Assembly: GCA_039583875.1 (NCBI GenBank)
Contig: CM077158.1
Coordinates: forward strand, 239,491,447-239,555,446
Source of the DNA: Platanthera guangdongensis
Taxonomy: Eukaryota > Streptophyta > Magnoliopsida > Asparagales > Orchidaceae
Length of the DNA: 64,000 nt
Direction: 5' to 3'
The position numbers and the translations under genes are program-made. Each line of letters opens with the position of its first letter. Position 1 is the first letter of the stretch. This document shows positions 1 through 10,927 of the stretch, in pieces. Under the pieces are notes generated by a model. The model was given only the letters and a program-made list of their open reading frames with translations, was not told the origin of the DNA and ran no database searches.

Positions 1-1613
1 TATGTGATAGTCCCCATTTGAATCACAGTTATGTGCTTCAGTCTGGCTATCTCATTTAGCTTTTGATCAAACAGTTTCTCAGAATCTGTTGCTGCAGCTT
101 TGAGATTTGCAATTTTCTTTGCCTGACTTTTGGCTAGGGACTTGCTCTTCTTGTAAGCTTGCAACAGTACTTTGTATTCATCTATCAGCTGATGAATATC
201 TTCTTCAGACTCAGATGCACTCTCATCATTTGATGAGGATGAATCTGATTCTATACTGGCACAAGAAACTGAACTTAAAGTTGAACTTTGTATCTTACTA
301 GGTCCTGGCTGCTCTAGGATTCTGTCATTTTCAGTCAATGCCATCAGTCCTTGGCACTGACAGTCTCCTTGTTCATATATAGAATTCATAATCTGCATGA
401 ACTCTTCTTCTTCTTCCTCAGCAAACAGCCCTATATATGCCTCATCATCTGACTCAGTTTCTGATGAAGAGATATCTGACAGGGTCTTGTCCTTTTTGGC
501 AACAAAAGACTTTTCTTTCTTGCCTTTGAAATGAGTCTTCTTCTTGTCACTAGACTTCTTTCTCTTTTCTGGACAATCTGCAATAACATGATCTTGTCTA
601 TTGCAGCAATAACACACTATTTTTGAAAGTGTTGTCTTGTTAGACTTAGTCTTTTACCTGTCCTTCTTTGAAGCCTTCTTATTCTGATAAAAGTCTTCTT
701 TTCCCTGTGAAGTAGAAGGTCTTGTCCTCCACTGTTTCTTCTTCAAGAACTTCTGAAAATGTCTAGTGAAGGCAGTAAAGTCCTCATCACTTTCACTGCT
801 TTCAGACTTTGTACTTGCTGACTCATCTGACTCAGATTCAGCAACCTTTGGAGGTGGAGTAGGTGACTTACCTCTGTACTTTCTGGGGGCTTCTGATTTA
901 AAGGCCACTATTCTTTCCTTGTGTTCATTTCTTGTGGATTTCTCCTCTTCTTTCCTCACTGTCAACTGTATTTCATATGACAGCAGTTTGCCAAACAGTG
1001 TAGGTGGAGGAATTTCTGCCAACTTAGCCATTTCTCTAATGGCACAGATCTTGGTGTCCCAATCTTTAGTTAGGGACCTTAAAAACTTGTCATTGAGTTC
1101 ATAATTACTGAACTCTCTGCCATAGGACATGAGTTCATTCACAATCCTGTAGAACTTCTTATAGCACTCAGTTATGCTATCACCCTTTCCTTGTCTAAAA
1201 CTTTCATACTCTTGATTTAGCAAGAATTTTCTGTCTTGCCTTACTTCTTCAGAACCCTTCATATACACAATAAGAGTATCCCACATCTCTTTGACTGTCT
1301 TACAGTGTATTAGATTCTGAAAAGTTGCATCATCTATGACACTCACTATGATGTTCTGAGCCCTCTTGTCCATAGTGGCTAGAACAATCTCATCATTTGT
1401 CATTTCTGAGAAATCCTTTGGTGTTCTTTGATTTGCATCTAATACTGACACCTTCATGGGCACATATGTCCCTTCCTTTACTGTGATATAAATCCTAGGG
1501 TCTGAGGCTTCCATAAACAGCCTCACCCTTTCCTTCCATATGCCAAAGATTTCCTTCCTACATATGGGTAGCTTCATGGATCTCAATTCCTTGTGATTTT
1601 CAGTGGAACCCAT
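1..1613 (-). pseudogene. copia gag polyprotein, partial, one nonsense codon
   Basis: Retroelement capsid/nucleocapsid protein that packages element RNA into cytoplasmic particles. The start is the ATG at 1613 (MGSTENHK), 93 bp downstream of the LTR end. Residues ~1-200 resemble the plant UBN2-type gag domain, with W-DTL, F-YE-F and a spaced L-SL core. A basic and Ser/Glu-rich stretch follows. The frame reaches a TAA at 654-656 after KKASKKDR and then continues in the same frame into a CX2CX4HX4C zinc knuckle (CYCCNRQDHVIADC, ~566-610) and a long acidic Ser/Glu/Asp tail to the window edge. One in-frame stop is therefore the only visible lesion. Its removal of the RNA-binding knuckle would make a nonfunctional gag. 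Continuation beyond position 1 is not visible. Confidence 0.8.
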
Positions 1614-1705
1614 GGTTCTTGATTTTCTTGATTCTGTACTTTGACTTAGATTGAATCTGCCAATAGGATCTACTCATACAGTTATGTCCTCTTTTGAGCA
1701 ACCTC

Positions 1706-1717
1706 CCTCTGATACTA
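1706..1717 (-). other. primer binding site (tRNA-Met type), degenerate
   Basis: Reads TAGTATCAGAGG on the minus strand, two bases inside the LTR end. This is one base from the usual plant PBS start TGGTATCAGAG. It fixes the LTR boundary at 1720. Confidence 0.75.
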
Positions 1718-2044
1718 CTTGAAAGATATAGTACCTAAACATCTAGAGGGGGGGGGGGGGTGAATAGGTGACTTGAATCTTTTTAACTTTTTAGGTAGCA
1801 AATAGATAATATCACAGAATTTAAACTACTATGGCACAACACACATTCAGCAATCACAGCAATCCACAAACACACAGTAGACACAGAGTTTTATAGTGGT
1901 TCCCCAAGCTTTGGGTACATCCACTTTCTCCCTTCGCCTATCTAGCAGTGTACTAGATTCGGCCAAACTTCTCCACTAACTCAGAACCCAAAATAGGCTC
2001 CTACACCTCAGGCCCAAGGCCCTACAACTCAGCTTCTCCACAAA

Positions 2045-2136
2045 GCCTACACTCAGCCACAAAGGCCTACACTCAGCCACAAAGGCCTACACTCAGCCAC
2101 CAAGGCCTACACTCAGCCACCAAGGCCTACACTCAG
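2045..2136. repeat. 20-bp tandem repeat in LTR U5/R
   Basis: About five head-to-tail copies of a ~20-bp unit (core CCTACACTCAGCCACAAAGG), with A/C variation in the last copies. It lies in the transcribed half of the copia LTR. Confidence 0.9.
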
Positions 2137-2584
2137 AGATTTAACTCTCCTACCATCAGCCTTTATAATTGCAGGCTTACAATCTCAGATCCCTAAGGAT
2201 CCTACAAGTTATAATGAATACTAAATGTATAAACTCAACAACTTAGATGAAAGAGTGATAAGTTGTGAGATTCTTGATGAGTTCTTGGAAGAACTCAGCT
2301 GAAATCAATCTGACTTGGCTTTCTTCAAAGCTTCTTGAAAGTAGAACACAATAATACTGATTCCTCTGCAGTTGATCCTTAATCTCTGCTTCTTAAGATT
2401 CAGACCAATCTGAATCCTTCTTCTCAGCTGGGTTCCAACAGCTGATTTCTTGGATGGAGCTCTCTCTCTCCAACTTCTTAGATCTTCACTTGAAAGCTAG
2501 ATCTTCTTGTGTGTTTCTCTTGTGAATGATCACTTGAACCACTTCATCAATCTCAACAACCACTATCTGTAGACAGCACAAGCC

Positions 2585-2592
2585 TATTTATA
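2585..2592 (-). promoter_or_regulatory. LTR TATA box (minus strand)
   Basis: TATAAATA on the minus strand (plus reads TATTTATA) in the context GGCCTATAAATAGGCT. It lies between the palindrome-rich U3 and the R-U5 half, as expected for the element's own Pol II promoter. Confidence 0.65.
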
Positions 2593-2724
2593 GGCCTTCT
2601 TCATGGTAACCGGCTGATCCGGTCCATAACTGAATTTTGACAACTCTGACAGGTGCAGTAGACCGGCTGGAATGGTAGCTGTCAAGTCATCCAGTCAGTT
2701 CTTGAAAATTCTGTAACTGTCTGC

Positions 2725-3700
2725 AAGTGTCGAGACTTTCTGTCTTTAAGTGTCGACACTTATAGAACAGTGTCGACACATGTGTCGACACATGTCGACA
2801 CATGTTGTCTAAGTGTCGACACTAGTCTATAAAGGTGTCGACACAACTCCTTGTGTTGTAGATTTTGTATCTCGACACTACTTCTTCTTCATGTGTCGAT
2901 ACTGAAATTGAGTGTCGACACAAGTACTTGTACTTCAGTATTTTGCTGAATTCTTCTAAGTATCGACACAACACCTTTGTGTCGACACATCTTCATGTGT
3001 TGAATCTGTTAAGTGTCGACACTGCTTCTTGGTGTCGACACATGTCTTCAGTGTTGATATTTGTTGAGTGTCGACACATTGCTCTGGGTGTCGACACTTT
3101 CTTCTTCTGTCGAGACTCTGGCTGAGTGTCGACACATTCCATTAGCGTCGACACTTGTACTTAGAATATTCTTGAACTTTGTTGTTCTTTGTTAAGTGTC
3201 GACACAACTCCTTGTGTCGACACTTTCTTCAAGTGTTGAGTCTTCAGCTAAGTGTCGACACATTGTTCTGGGTGTCGACACTTACTTCCAGTGTTGACTC
3301 TTCTGCTAAGTGTCGACACATTGTTCTGGGTGTCGACACTTACTTCAAGTGTTGACTCTTCTATTGAGTGTCGATACATTGTTCTGGGTGTCTACACTTG
3401 TACTTAGTTTTTGTAGACTTTTGCTGAGTGTCGACACATCTTCAAGTGTTGACACTTTCTGATGTAGACACAGTTTCACTGGGTGTCAACACAACTGCTA
3501 AGTGTCGGCACTACTTCACTGTCTTTTCTTCACTGAGTGTCGACACAGCTCCTTGTGTCGACACTTTCTGTCTGGTGTCGACTCAGCATCCCTGGTGTCG
3601 ACACAATGACTCCAAGTGTCGACACTGCTTGCCTGGGTGTCGACACAAGTCTTCTTAAGTGTCGACACTTTCCCTCTGGGTGTCGACACATGGACTTAGA
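2725..3700. repeat. GTGTCGACAC palindrome array in copia U3
   Basis: The perfect 10-bp palindrome GTGTCGACAC, or a one-base variant, recurs several dozen times at irregular 20-40 bp spacing through almost 1 kb. It is usually followed by T-rich or CTTCT spacers. Longer units recur near 3250-3400. It lies entirely upstream of the LTR TATA box. The ORFs that cross it are by-products of the repeat. Confidence 0.9.
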
Positions 3701-5039
3701 AACTTTTTTCATCATTTCCTGCAAATACTTAGCCTGCACAAGTAAACTCAAAACACATCAAATATATTTTTGATGTATATCATTGAGTTGGGTGAGGCTT
3801 CTTCAAATCAGGTACATTTGAACCAATGTACCCAACATTGGGGTTGCCCCCCAGTCCATTCTAGCAAGCAGTTGGCCGATTTCCTGTCAGCAGATTTGGT
3901 GCTCATCCCTGTAAGAATCTGCCCAGGTGGCCTTGCTTGATTAGATGCTCGATCTCCTCCTTAAGTTTTGAGCAGTCTTCTGTGTCGTGTCATCATCCAT
4001 GGTGGAACTCACAGTACTTTGTTTTGTCCCTCGTATTTTTAGCGAGGGGTCTGGGCTTGCGGAGCGCCTCCCTGCCTTGGATTGCGTAAAGCACGTTTGT
4101 TTTGTAGGTATTGAGGGGCGTGTAATCCTGGGGCAGTTGATCTCTCTGTTGGTCACGTCGGCGTTGTTCGTTCTGACTGAAAGTCCACCTAGTGTCAGCT
4201 ACCTTCACCTATGGGGGGGGGGGAATATGTGACGTGCAGCGTTTTTGCGGAATTAAAATTGTACCTGCACAAGAAAACAAAATTGCACAGCAAAGAAAGG
4301 ACACAAGCAATTTATAGTGGTTCCCTGATTTGGGTACATCCACTTTCCCCCTTCGACCTATCTCCCAACAAGGGACGACTCGGTCACTTCACCAACAGGA
4401 TTGAAATCCAATCTTTGCACTATCGGAAGGAACCCTTCCACATGTAGGAGACAACACTCCCACAACCCGGGTTGCACCCAACCCTTACAACTAGGAACCA
4501 ACGTTCCTTTACAACAAAAATGAAACTAGAATGTACAAGAAATACAAACAACTTTTGGAGACTAAGGTGTCCCTCTTCGTTCGATGACGTGTTCTTGAAG
4601 TCAACGAAGAGTCCACAACCCTAGATCTCTCTTGGAGAGAATCTCCCCGAAACTGGCGGCGGCAAGAAGGGCGGCAGCTCGGTTCCCGGAATCGGCGACG
4701 ACAACGGTGTGTGGCTGCTGTACTTTGGAGACTCAATCTTCATAGCAAAGCTAGCAAGGTCTACCAACGGTCACACTAGGATCGATCGTCTCGATCGATT
4801 CGGAAGGGGAAGGTTTTCCCGATCAACGAATCAAGAGACAAAGGATCTCTGGTTAGACGCGTGAGACGCTATGCTTGGCTAAGGTTCTATCGCCGGAGAT
4901 ATGGAAGAAACCACGATCAAACAGCCGACGATCGACTTGCACGAGCGGCGACGGCGGCGGAGCAGGTATCGCGATCTAGGTCAAGGTCGGCGGCTCGACT
5001 TCGTCTTTCTCTGTGTCTTTACTGTGCAAAATACGCGTG

Positions 5040-5047
5040 TATTTATA
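5040..5047 (-). promoter_or_regulatory. solo LTR TATA box
   Basis: Minus strand reads CCGTATAAATACACG. It is placed, as in the sister LTR, between the palindrome-rich U3 and the R-U5 half. Confidence 0.55.
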
Positions 5048-5157
5048 CGGTAGAATACTCCTTTATGACCGTTATGGGTCCCACCTGAAGAGACCCTAAA
5101 AGCGGTTCAAATCAGCGTCTTAACGTTTGATCCGGTCCAGCGGGATCAAGAAAATCG

Positions 5158-5405
5158 TCTAAGGCAAAATCGGTGAGAATCGAAGGTGATTCTCGTCGAA
5201 TCGGCGAGAATCGAAGGTGATTCTCGTCGATTTGGCGAGAATCCAAGGTGATTCTCGTCGATTTTGACTTATTGGCACGCTCTGATTTAGCCGGATAGAG
5301 ACGGCGAGAATCAGCCAGTTATTCTCGACGATTCGGCGAGAATCACTAATGATTCTCGCCGAATCGGCGAGAATCACTTGGTGATTCTCGTCGATTATCA
5401 CTTAG
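5158..5405. repeat. GATTCTCG/CGAGAATC palindrome array
   Basis: About ten alternating inverted copies of GATTCTCG and CGAGAATC with CGTCGA or CGGCGA linkers, upstream of the solo-LTR TATA box. The block at 5318-5343 is near-identical to a block in the gypsy LTR at 22978-23003. Confidence 0.9.
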
Positions 5406-6855
5406 ACGATTTTTCGTCTTTCCACCCATGAGCTGCTCCTTGACCCATCCTTGCTCCTTGTCTGCTCTTGCATTATCACAACCCTGTACTAATAGAGAGA
5501 ATACACGTAGGCCAACACACTGATCTGCTCAACGAGGGATTACGTCGTGCAGACCCGTGTATATTGACCTACTGCACCCTGACATTGGTGTGCACTTAGC
5601 GTGGAATAACTGCAAGCACAACTTGAAAGATTTCATCAAATACATTGTCTATTTACCTTAGCTTGTTCATGAGCTTCTTCAAATCAGGTACGTTGTGGAT
5701 ACAATACCCAACACTGACGTTCTTCTCGGAATCTTCCTTCTTGGTATTAAGGAGCCGGTTCCTTCTCCCTCTTGTACTTCTGGTTCCCGTCGAACTGTTG
5801 ACGATGAGCTTCAATAGCATCGTCGGATGCGATCTGCGTCTCTATATGGTGTACGAGATCGGTGTAGCTAGGGACGGTTTCCCTCATTAATACAGAATAA
5901 AAACTGCTAGGATGGAGACCCCTAAGGAACACCCCTCTTAACATCTCTGGGTCGACACCTGGGATTTGGCGGGCTTCTGCAGAAAACCTGCTGAAGAAGT
6001 CCTTCAAAGACTCCCCTTCATTCTGACGGATACCTGATAAGTGGGAAGGGTCGCGGATGATCCTCCGATTTGCTATAAACTGATCCGCGAACTATCTTGC
6101 TAGCTCTGAGAAGTAGGGAATGGTGCCCACCCTCAAGGAGTGAAACCACGTGCGAGCCTGCCCCTTGAGAGTGGTTGAGAACACTTGGCAGAGTAACTGA
6201 TCAGACGCGTTGCAGATCCTCATAATGGTAGTGAAGTGGTTGACATGCTCCAATGGATTGTCGGTTCCATCGAACGTCTCGATGTTCGGCAACTTAAAAC
6301 CATGAGGAATTGGATGTGCCAGGATTTGTGGTGTGAGGGGGGAGCCTTGGCAGAGTGGTCGGCGAATATGAATGTCCCGTTGACCGGCTTGCTGGAAACC
6401 TCTCAAGTGGGGGAAGTCGAGCCTCGTCTCCCCAGTTGTGGCGGTGTTGCCCAATTTCAGTTCCTCCACGGACCTGGTGAGTGGAGCTGGCGACGTCAAA
6501 GTATTCCTTGGGCACCTCTTGTCTTGGAGCTTCTTGCGCCCTGCCATGACTTGGCGGCGGCGGGTTATCTGGTGCTAGAGGAGGAGCAGGAGGCGCTCCT
6601 AGAGTCCTGAGCGGAGCAAGCATCTCAGTTTGTTGCTGCTCCATTTTTCGAACTCGCCCCTCGAGGGCGGTGGCAGGAGCGAAAGCGACCTCTGCGGTCT
6701 ATGACATGTCCACCAGAGAGTGGGAGCGTGCTGGTTCAGTATTTCTTTCTGGGATGGATCCTTCAGCTGTGGGGAACTTCTTTTTGACATTGAAGCAGAG
6801 CTTGGATGTTGCAAAGAGGGAGGTCTGGACTTCTGAAGGATGTTGGGAATCAAAT

Positions 6856-6875
6856 TTCCCACAGACGGTGCCAAA
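6856..6875 (-). other. primer binding site of Tat-type element
   Basis: Minus strand reads TTTGGCACCGTCTGTGGGAA, one base from the TGGCGCCGTCTGTGGGAA form common in plant Tat-type elements. It lies directly inside the LTR boundary near 6880. Confidence 0.75.
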
Positions 6876-7441
6876 CTATTGCGGGCTAACTCGATGCCCC
6901 GATCGGACCGGATTCAATTGGACCGCCTTAGCTTTCGGGGGGTCGAGCACGCACAGAGTCAGAGAAAATGAAAGGTTGACTCAGGTTGTGATGACGTGGA
7001 AAAAGCCCTCAATTGGGTAAAGAACCACGTGACCGGACCTGTGGCGGTTAAAATCCACTAGCTGCTTGCGGTTACAGTGCGTTTGGATAATTGGGGCGAC
7101 AGGCCGCTCCCGTTACAACTTGAGGTGAGAGAAGAGGACTACAGCTCCTCGCGGGCAACAGGCTGCGTCGCGGGAGCGCTTTGGGTACTAGAATTCGAGT
7201 TGTGGCGCTGGTGCTCTGTAGCTTGGAGAGTGGGTCCGCCGCGCGCCTACTTGCAGGGATCGCCTTCTTCCTTCTCCTTGCTCTGGGACTTAAGCGTTTT
7301 CCGGCTGGTGGTGCACTGGTGGCTCGCGGTGGCTCAAGGTGGCTGGAGGATGATCTGAGGGAGGAGTCCGGCAGAGCTCTGACCTGAGAAAGAAGATGAT
7401 ATGAAGCCAAAAGATGAAGAATGAGGAGGCCCCGAGGCTCC

Positions 7442-7448
7442 TTTTATA
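7442..7448 (-). promoter_or_regulatory. LTR TATA box
   Basis: TATAAAA on the minus strand in GGAGGCTATAAAAGGAGCC. It lies downstream (in minus orientation) of the GC-rich repeat array. Confidence 0.65.
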
Positions 7449-7796
7449 GCCTCCAGGAGAGGTTCATGACGGGCCCCACCACCAATGTAGTGGGTTTGTG
7501 GGTGGTTACCCACCAGATCGGACGGCGAGGTAAGCCCACCATGATCGGACGGTGGGCATGCCGTCCATGGTGGTGGGGCGGCCGGGCGGTGGAGGTGGCC
7601 CCGGTGGCGGCCTGGCGGCGGCCTGACCGCATGGCCACGGCCTGCGGCGGCAAGGCCGGCCTGGCCACGAGCCGGCCAGCGGCCAGGCCGCTAACGGCCT
7701 GGCCGTGGCCTGCAGCGGCAAGGTCGGCCTGGCCGCGGCCTGCGGCGATAAGCTAGGCCTGGCCGCGGCCTGCGGCGATAAGCTAGGCGGCGGCCG

Positions 7797-8030
7797 GCCA
7801 GAATGGCGGCGGGCCAGCCGGCCGGCCAGAATGGCGGCGGCCGGCCAGAATGGCGGCGGCCGGCCAGAATGGCGGCGGCCGGCCAGAATGGCGGCGGCCG
7901 GCCAGAATGGCGGCGGCCGGCCAGAATGGCGGCGGCCGGCCAGAATGGCGGCGGCCGGCCAGAATGGCGGCGGCCGGCCAGAATGGCGGCGGCCGGCCAG
8001 AATGGCGGCGGCCGGCCAGAATGCGGCGGC
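7797..8030. repeat. 19-bp GGCCGGCC tandem array
   Basis: Roughly eleven copies of a 19-bp unit built around the palindrome GGCCGGCC followed by AGAATGGCGGC. The copies from ~7829 are nearly perfect. The long GRPEWRRPARM-like and GRRHSGRPPPFWPAA-like ORFs here are repeat artefacts. Confidence 0.95.
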
Positions 8031-8327
8031 CGTAGTAGTCCGGCAGCGGCGGCGGTTTCCCCCTATAGGGGGCGGTTTTGGAGAGAGAGAGAGAGAGTGG
8101 GCCCCACCCCCCATATTCTCCTCATCATGGGATGTGGGGTTGACTAGTCAACCCCATGATCTCTCATTTTGGGGGGAGATCATGGGGGAAACTTTCTTAC
8201 AAATGATGGTGTAACCCATCATGTATGAGTACAAATATCAATTATGAGTACAAATATATATATATTTTGGGTACAAATATCAAAGAATTACAAATATTTA
8301 TTTATGAGATACCAATAACAATTCCCC

Positions 8328-8740
8328 TTAATTATTGCGGTTTTTAGCACATTGCATCTCCCGAATTATCTTATTTTGACATTTTGCAACTTAAATTTTT
8401 AAAATTTGCACTTTGCACCCTTGAATTATAGTTTTTTGGCACTTTGCAAGCAATGCTCAAATTTTAGGGGTATTTAGGTTAAAGCACCACCCAAAATGCT
8501 TTGTTTTGACACTTTGCACTACAAACTATCTTTTTTTTTAATTATTTTCAAAGTGCCAAAATGAACATTTTGGGTGGTTCCCGGATCTAAATACCCTCAA
8601 AATTTGAGTCATGCGGTGCAAGTGCCAAAAATGTGTAATTCATAAGTGCAAAATGTCAATTATAAAAATTCTGAGGGCAAAATGTCATAATAGAATAATT
8701 CAGGGTTGCAAAATTCCAAAAAGTCAATTATTGTTATATG
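8328..8740. mobile_element. hairpin MITE / foldback-like element
   Basis: Two ~180-bp arms (8328-8512 and 8558-8740) are inverted complements of each other around a ~45-bp T-rich loop. They share blocks such as ACCACCCAAAATG, CTCAAATTTT, GTATTTAG, TTTTTGGCACTT, GACATTTTGC and GAATTA. No ORF lies inside. The superfamily cannot be set because the outer ends and TSD are not sharp. Confidence 0.8.
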
Positions 8741-8826
8741 CATATCTACAAAAAGTAACATCTTATTTGAAGACTTGCACACCGGCCGCATTTTCCGATC
8801 AACCGCATCATCCCTGAATTATCGCA

Positions 8827-9588
8827 CATTGTCGAGGTTATGATCATTTTGATTGAATTCCTCTTAATTCCTCTCTCTATTTCGTCTTTCTCTACTCTGG
8901 ACACCTCTATTGCCCATTGACCTTCTTTCAATTGTTTAGAGTTATATCGTCGTTGGAATCGTAACATTTTGATGCTCTCGTTGAGATAATATCCCACCGA
9001 AAATCAAAGTGAGTGACGGCTTACGATCAATGGATGGACAACATCAACTATCAGAAATCAAAACTGTCCTTCTAATGATCGGGTGTGGCTTGCTACTCGT
9101 GATTTCAAGCTCGCATGACCAAATAACTAATGGGTTTATTTCCCGACACGCCTCTGCGCCTCTGCGCCTCATGTAGACCTTGCGGTCGAAATTCATGGCT
9201 CTGCTCTTCAAGCTTTTTAAAACCAGACATTGTCGAGGTTATGATCATTTTGATTGAATTCTTCTTAATTCCTCTCTACTTTGTCTTTCTCCCCTCTAGA
9301 CACCTCTATTGTCTATCGGCCTTATTTTGATAATTTGGAGTTATATCGTCGTTGAGATCGTAACATTTTGGTGCTCTCGTTGAGATAATATTCCATCGAA
9401 GATCAAAGTGAGTGACGGCTTACGATCAAAGGATGGACAACATAAACTATCAGAAATCAAAACCGTCCTTCAAATTGGGTGTGACTTGCGACTCGCGATT
9501 TCAAGCATGCATGATCAATAACTAATAAGTTTATTTTCCGGCGCGCCTCTGCGCCCCGTAGACCTTGCGGCCGAAATTCATGGCTCTG
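8827..9588. repeat. direct duplication of a ~370-bp segment
   Basis: 8827-9203 and 9228-9588 are direct copies that start CATTGTCGAGG and end TTCATGGCTCTG. They differ by scattered substitutions and small indels and are separated by 24 bp. No coding content is recognised. Confidence 0.9.
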
Positions 9589-9830
9589 ATCAGTGCTCTC
9601 ACACATTTGGAGTAATCACTTTTAAGAGCCAATCTATTTATAGCTAGTAACATATTTTTTTAACGAATTAATTTTCGAAGACATATATTTTTTTAATTTC
9701 GCCGTTAAAAATAATCCTGCTTACTGAGCTGCCCATGCTTGTTCTAAAATCAGGGGATCCAGTTCATGGTCATGATGACTTGCATTTTGATCCAACGGGT
9801 TCAGTCATTCCTAGTCTTTTATATTTTTTT
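9589..9830. other. AT-rich spacer, nothing recognised
   Basis: No ORF, repeat or RNA gene is recognisable between the direct duplication and the copia LTR-like end. Confidence 0.5.
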
Positions 9831-9996
9831 TGTGGAAGGGTTATCGCTCAAAGTATTCTACCATACCCTATCTAAGTATGAAATAGGGTATATATAGTAC
9901 TTCCAGCTTAGGGCCAAACCCTAGAATGACACGAAACCCGTTAACCTATTCGAGTCGGCCTCGACACGTGCGGACATATAATAAAATAACCTAACA
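9831..9996 (-). repeat. candidate 3' LTR of copia copy 1
   Basis: Minus-strand TGTTAGGTTATTTTATTATA starts at 9996 immediately after a purine-rich tract (TTAGGAGGAGAT, 9997-10008). A TATATATA element sits near 9890. The distal CA end at 9831 is only a guess, giving an unusually short LTR, so it may be truncated. Confidence 0.45.
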
Positions 9997-10927
9997 ATCT
10001 CCTCCTAAGTCCGCCGTGAACCCAGACTACGAATAGAGGGTGGTTTGTGCAAAGTTCAACCAACTGTGAATCATACACAACCGTGTCCAGCACCTGTTTC
10101 AAACAAAATTAGACTTAAGTACAGAATAGTATGCACGCATAAGTAAAACGAAACTCAGCTGCAACACAAAATAGTCTCAGGTACAACAAGACACAGACCC
10201 AAAAACGTCTGGTGTCCCAAACAAACAGAGAGCTAATAGTCCAATCAAACAATGCATAAAATAAGAGCTAAACAATGCTCTGAACAGAAGTAGCAAAAGA
10301 TAAATTACAAATACTCTAAAACTCATCATCCAGAAGATCATCCTGATCTGGATCCCAATCAACCAGTGCTCCTCCTATCCCAGCAACCCCTGCAATTTCA
10401 ACAGAGAATTTCATTTCAGAATGAATTCTAACCTTTGCAAATTTGCAAATATCTAATTCTTTCAAAAAAAAGAACTTAGTATTAAACTTTTAATTTGCCT
10501 GGGAGGACACGTTCACAGAGTATTATAGTTTTACCTCAGAACCTGATATCTGTTTCAACTGAAACAATTTCAGACTTCTGGACACCGCAGCTATATCTGT
10601 GATCCTATATGGAATGTCACGGTTACTGCCCTTCTAAAGTTAATTGGAACTCATCAAGTTTGGAATGGAACCAATCTCCAGAAGAAAAGACAAGACCAAG
10701 TCAGATTGTGTTATCAAGTTTGGAATAACACTCTCCTCCAAGGCAAAAGCCGAATCCAGGTGAAGTTGTTAGCATCAAGTTTGGAATGAAATAACTTACC
10801 AGATCCGAGCTCAGCAACCAAGAGCATCAACGGAACACAACATGCTTGCTTGACAAAGGAAATTAGAATAATCAAAACTTCCGGACAAAGGCTGAACTGA
10901 ATCACCTATCGCTGAACTAAGGCCGAA

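Larger units (their letters stand above)
1..3836 (-). mobile_element. Ty1/copia LTR retrotransposon, 5' part (SIRE-like)
   Basis: On the minus strand the order is 5' LTR (3836 to 1720), a degenerate tRNA-Met primer site (1717 to 1706), then gag (1613 to the window edge). Protease, integrase, RT and the 3' LTR lie outside the window. The LTR start abuts Tat-type gypsy gag sequence at 3837, so this element inserted into that older element. The target duplication cannot be checked without the other end. The lineage guess rests on the large LTR and the long acidic tail after the gag zinc knuckle. Confidence 0.8.
1720..3836 (-). repeat. 5' LTR of copia element (2.1 kb)
   Basis: On the minus strand it begins TGTTGGGTACATTGG and ends in TTTCA next to the primer site. 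The R-U5 end carries a 14-nt G run (~1747) and the sequence around 1890-1935 shared with the solo LTR at 4178-5713. U3 (2600-3836) is dominated by GTGTCGACAC palindromes. Only one LTR of the element is in the window. Confidence 0.85.
4178..5713 (-). mobile_element. copia solo LTR inserted in gag, TSD CTGAC
   Basis: A single 1536-bp LTR flanked by the perfect 5-bp duplication CTGAC (4173-4177 and 5714-5718). On the minus strand it starts TGTTGGGTATTG and its other end reads TGAAAG on plus. Both ends, the G run near 4211, the segment ending in GGTACATCCACTTTC (~4335) and the GCTTCTTCAAATCAGG motif (~5670) match the LTR at 1720-3836, so it belongs to the same copia family or a sister. No internal sequence is present, so it is a solo LTR left by LTR-LTR recombination. 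Confidence 0.9.
3837..6874 (-). pseudogene. Tat-type gypsy gag, interrupted and frameshifted
   Basis: Capsid-type gag. The start region at 6874 (MAPSVGN) overlaps the primer site. Recognisable segments in order: FKLPNIETFDGTDNPLEHV and the TWFHSL core (~6290-6100), an in-frame TAG after FSELAR (~6090), DFFSRFSAEARQIPGVDPEML (~6000-5930), then a basic stretch to 5747. The solo LTR (4178-5713) intervenes. The frame resumes at ~4172 and continues through KYCEFHHG, two consecutive TGA codons (~3996), and the HDTEDCSKLKEEIEHLIKQG region to ~3905. Frameshifts are also evident near 6660 and 6500. The protein is clearly dead. The region is recognised by motif order and not by an intact ORF. Confidence 0.75.
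3837..8320 (-). mobile_element. Ty3/gypsy Tat-type element, LTR plus gag, truncated
   Basis: In minus orientation: LTR (8320 to 6880), primer site TTTGGCACCGTCTGTGGGAA (6875 to 6856), gag start (6874), and gag running to ~3837. There it is cut by the copia element at 1-3836. A solo LTR at 4178-5713 splits gag once more. The primer-site sequence and the EFHHG...HDTEDC...EEIEHLI motif are typical of plant Tat-lineage elements. No pol of this element remains in the window. Confidence 0.8.
6880..8320 (-). repeat. 5' LTR of Tat-type element (1.44 kb)
   Basis: The minus-strand start TGTTATTGG (8320) is inferred from the TG/CA rule. The end near 6880 is set by the primer site. It has a TATA box at 7442-7448 (minus, TATAAAA), a GC-rich U3 with a 19-bp tandem array (7797-8030) and ~30-bp GGCCTGGCCGCGGCC repeats (7700-7790), plus a GA microsatellite near 8080. 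The partner LTR is absent. Confidence 0.7.

Noticed and set aside
2725..3700. CRISPR-like array of GTGTCGACAC repeats
   Set aside because: Repeats are too short and irregularly spaced, spacers are similar to each other, and the array is inside a plant LTR.
7506..8214. 200-residue repetitive ORF (GRRHSGRPPPFWPAA-like) and its antisense partner
   Set aside because: Produced by the 19-bp tandem array, whose unit length not divisible by 3 opens all frames; no start context or domain.
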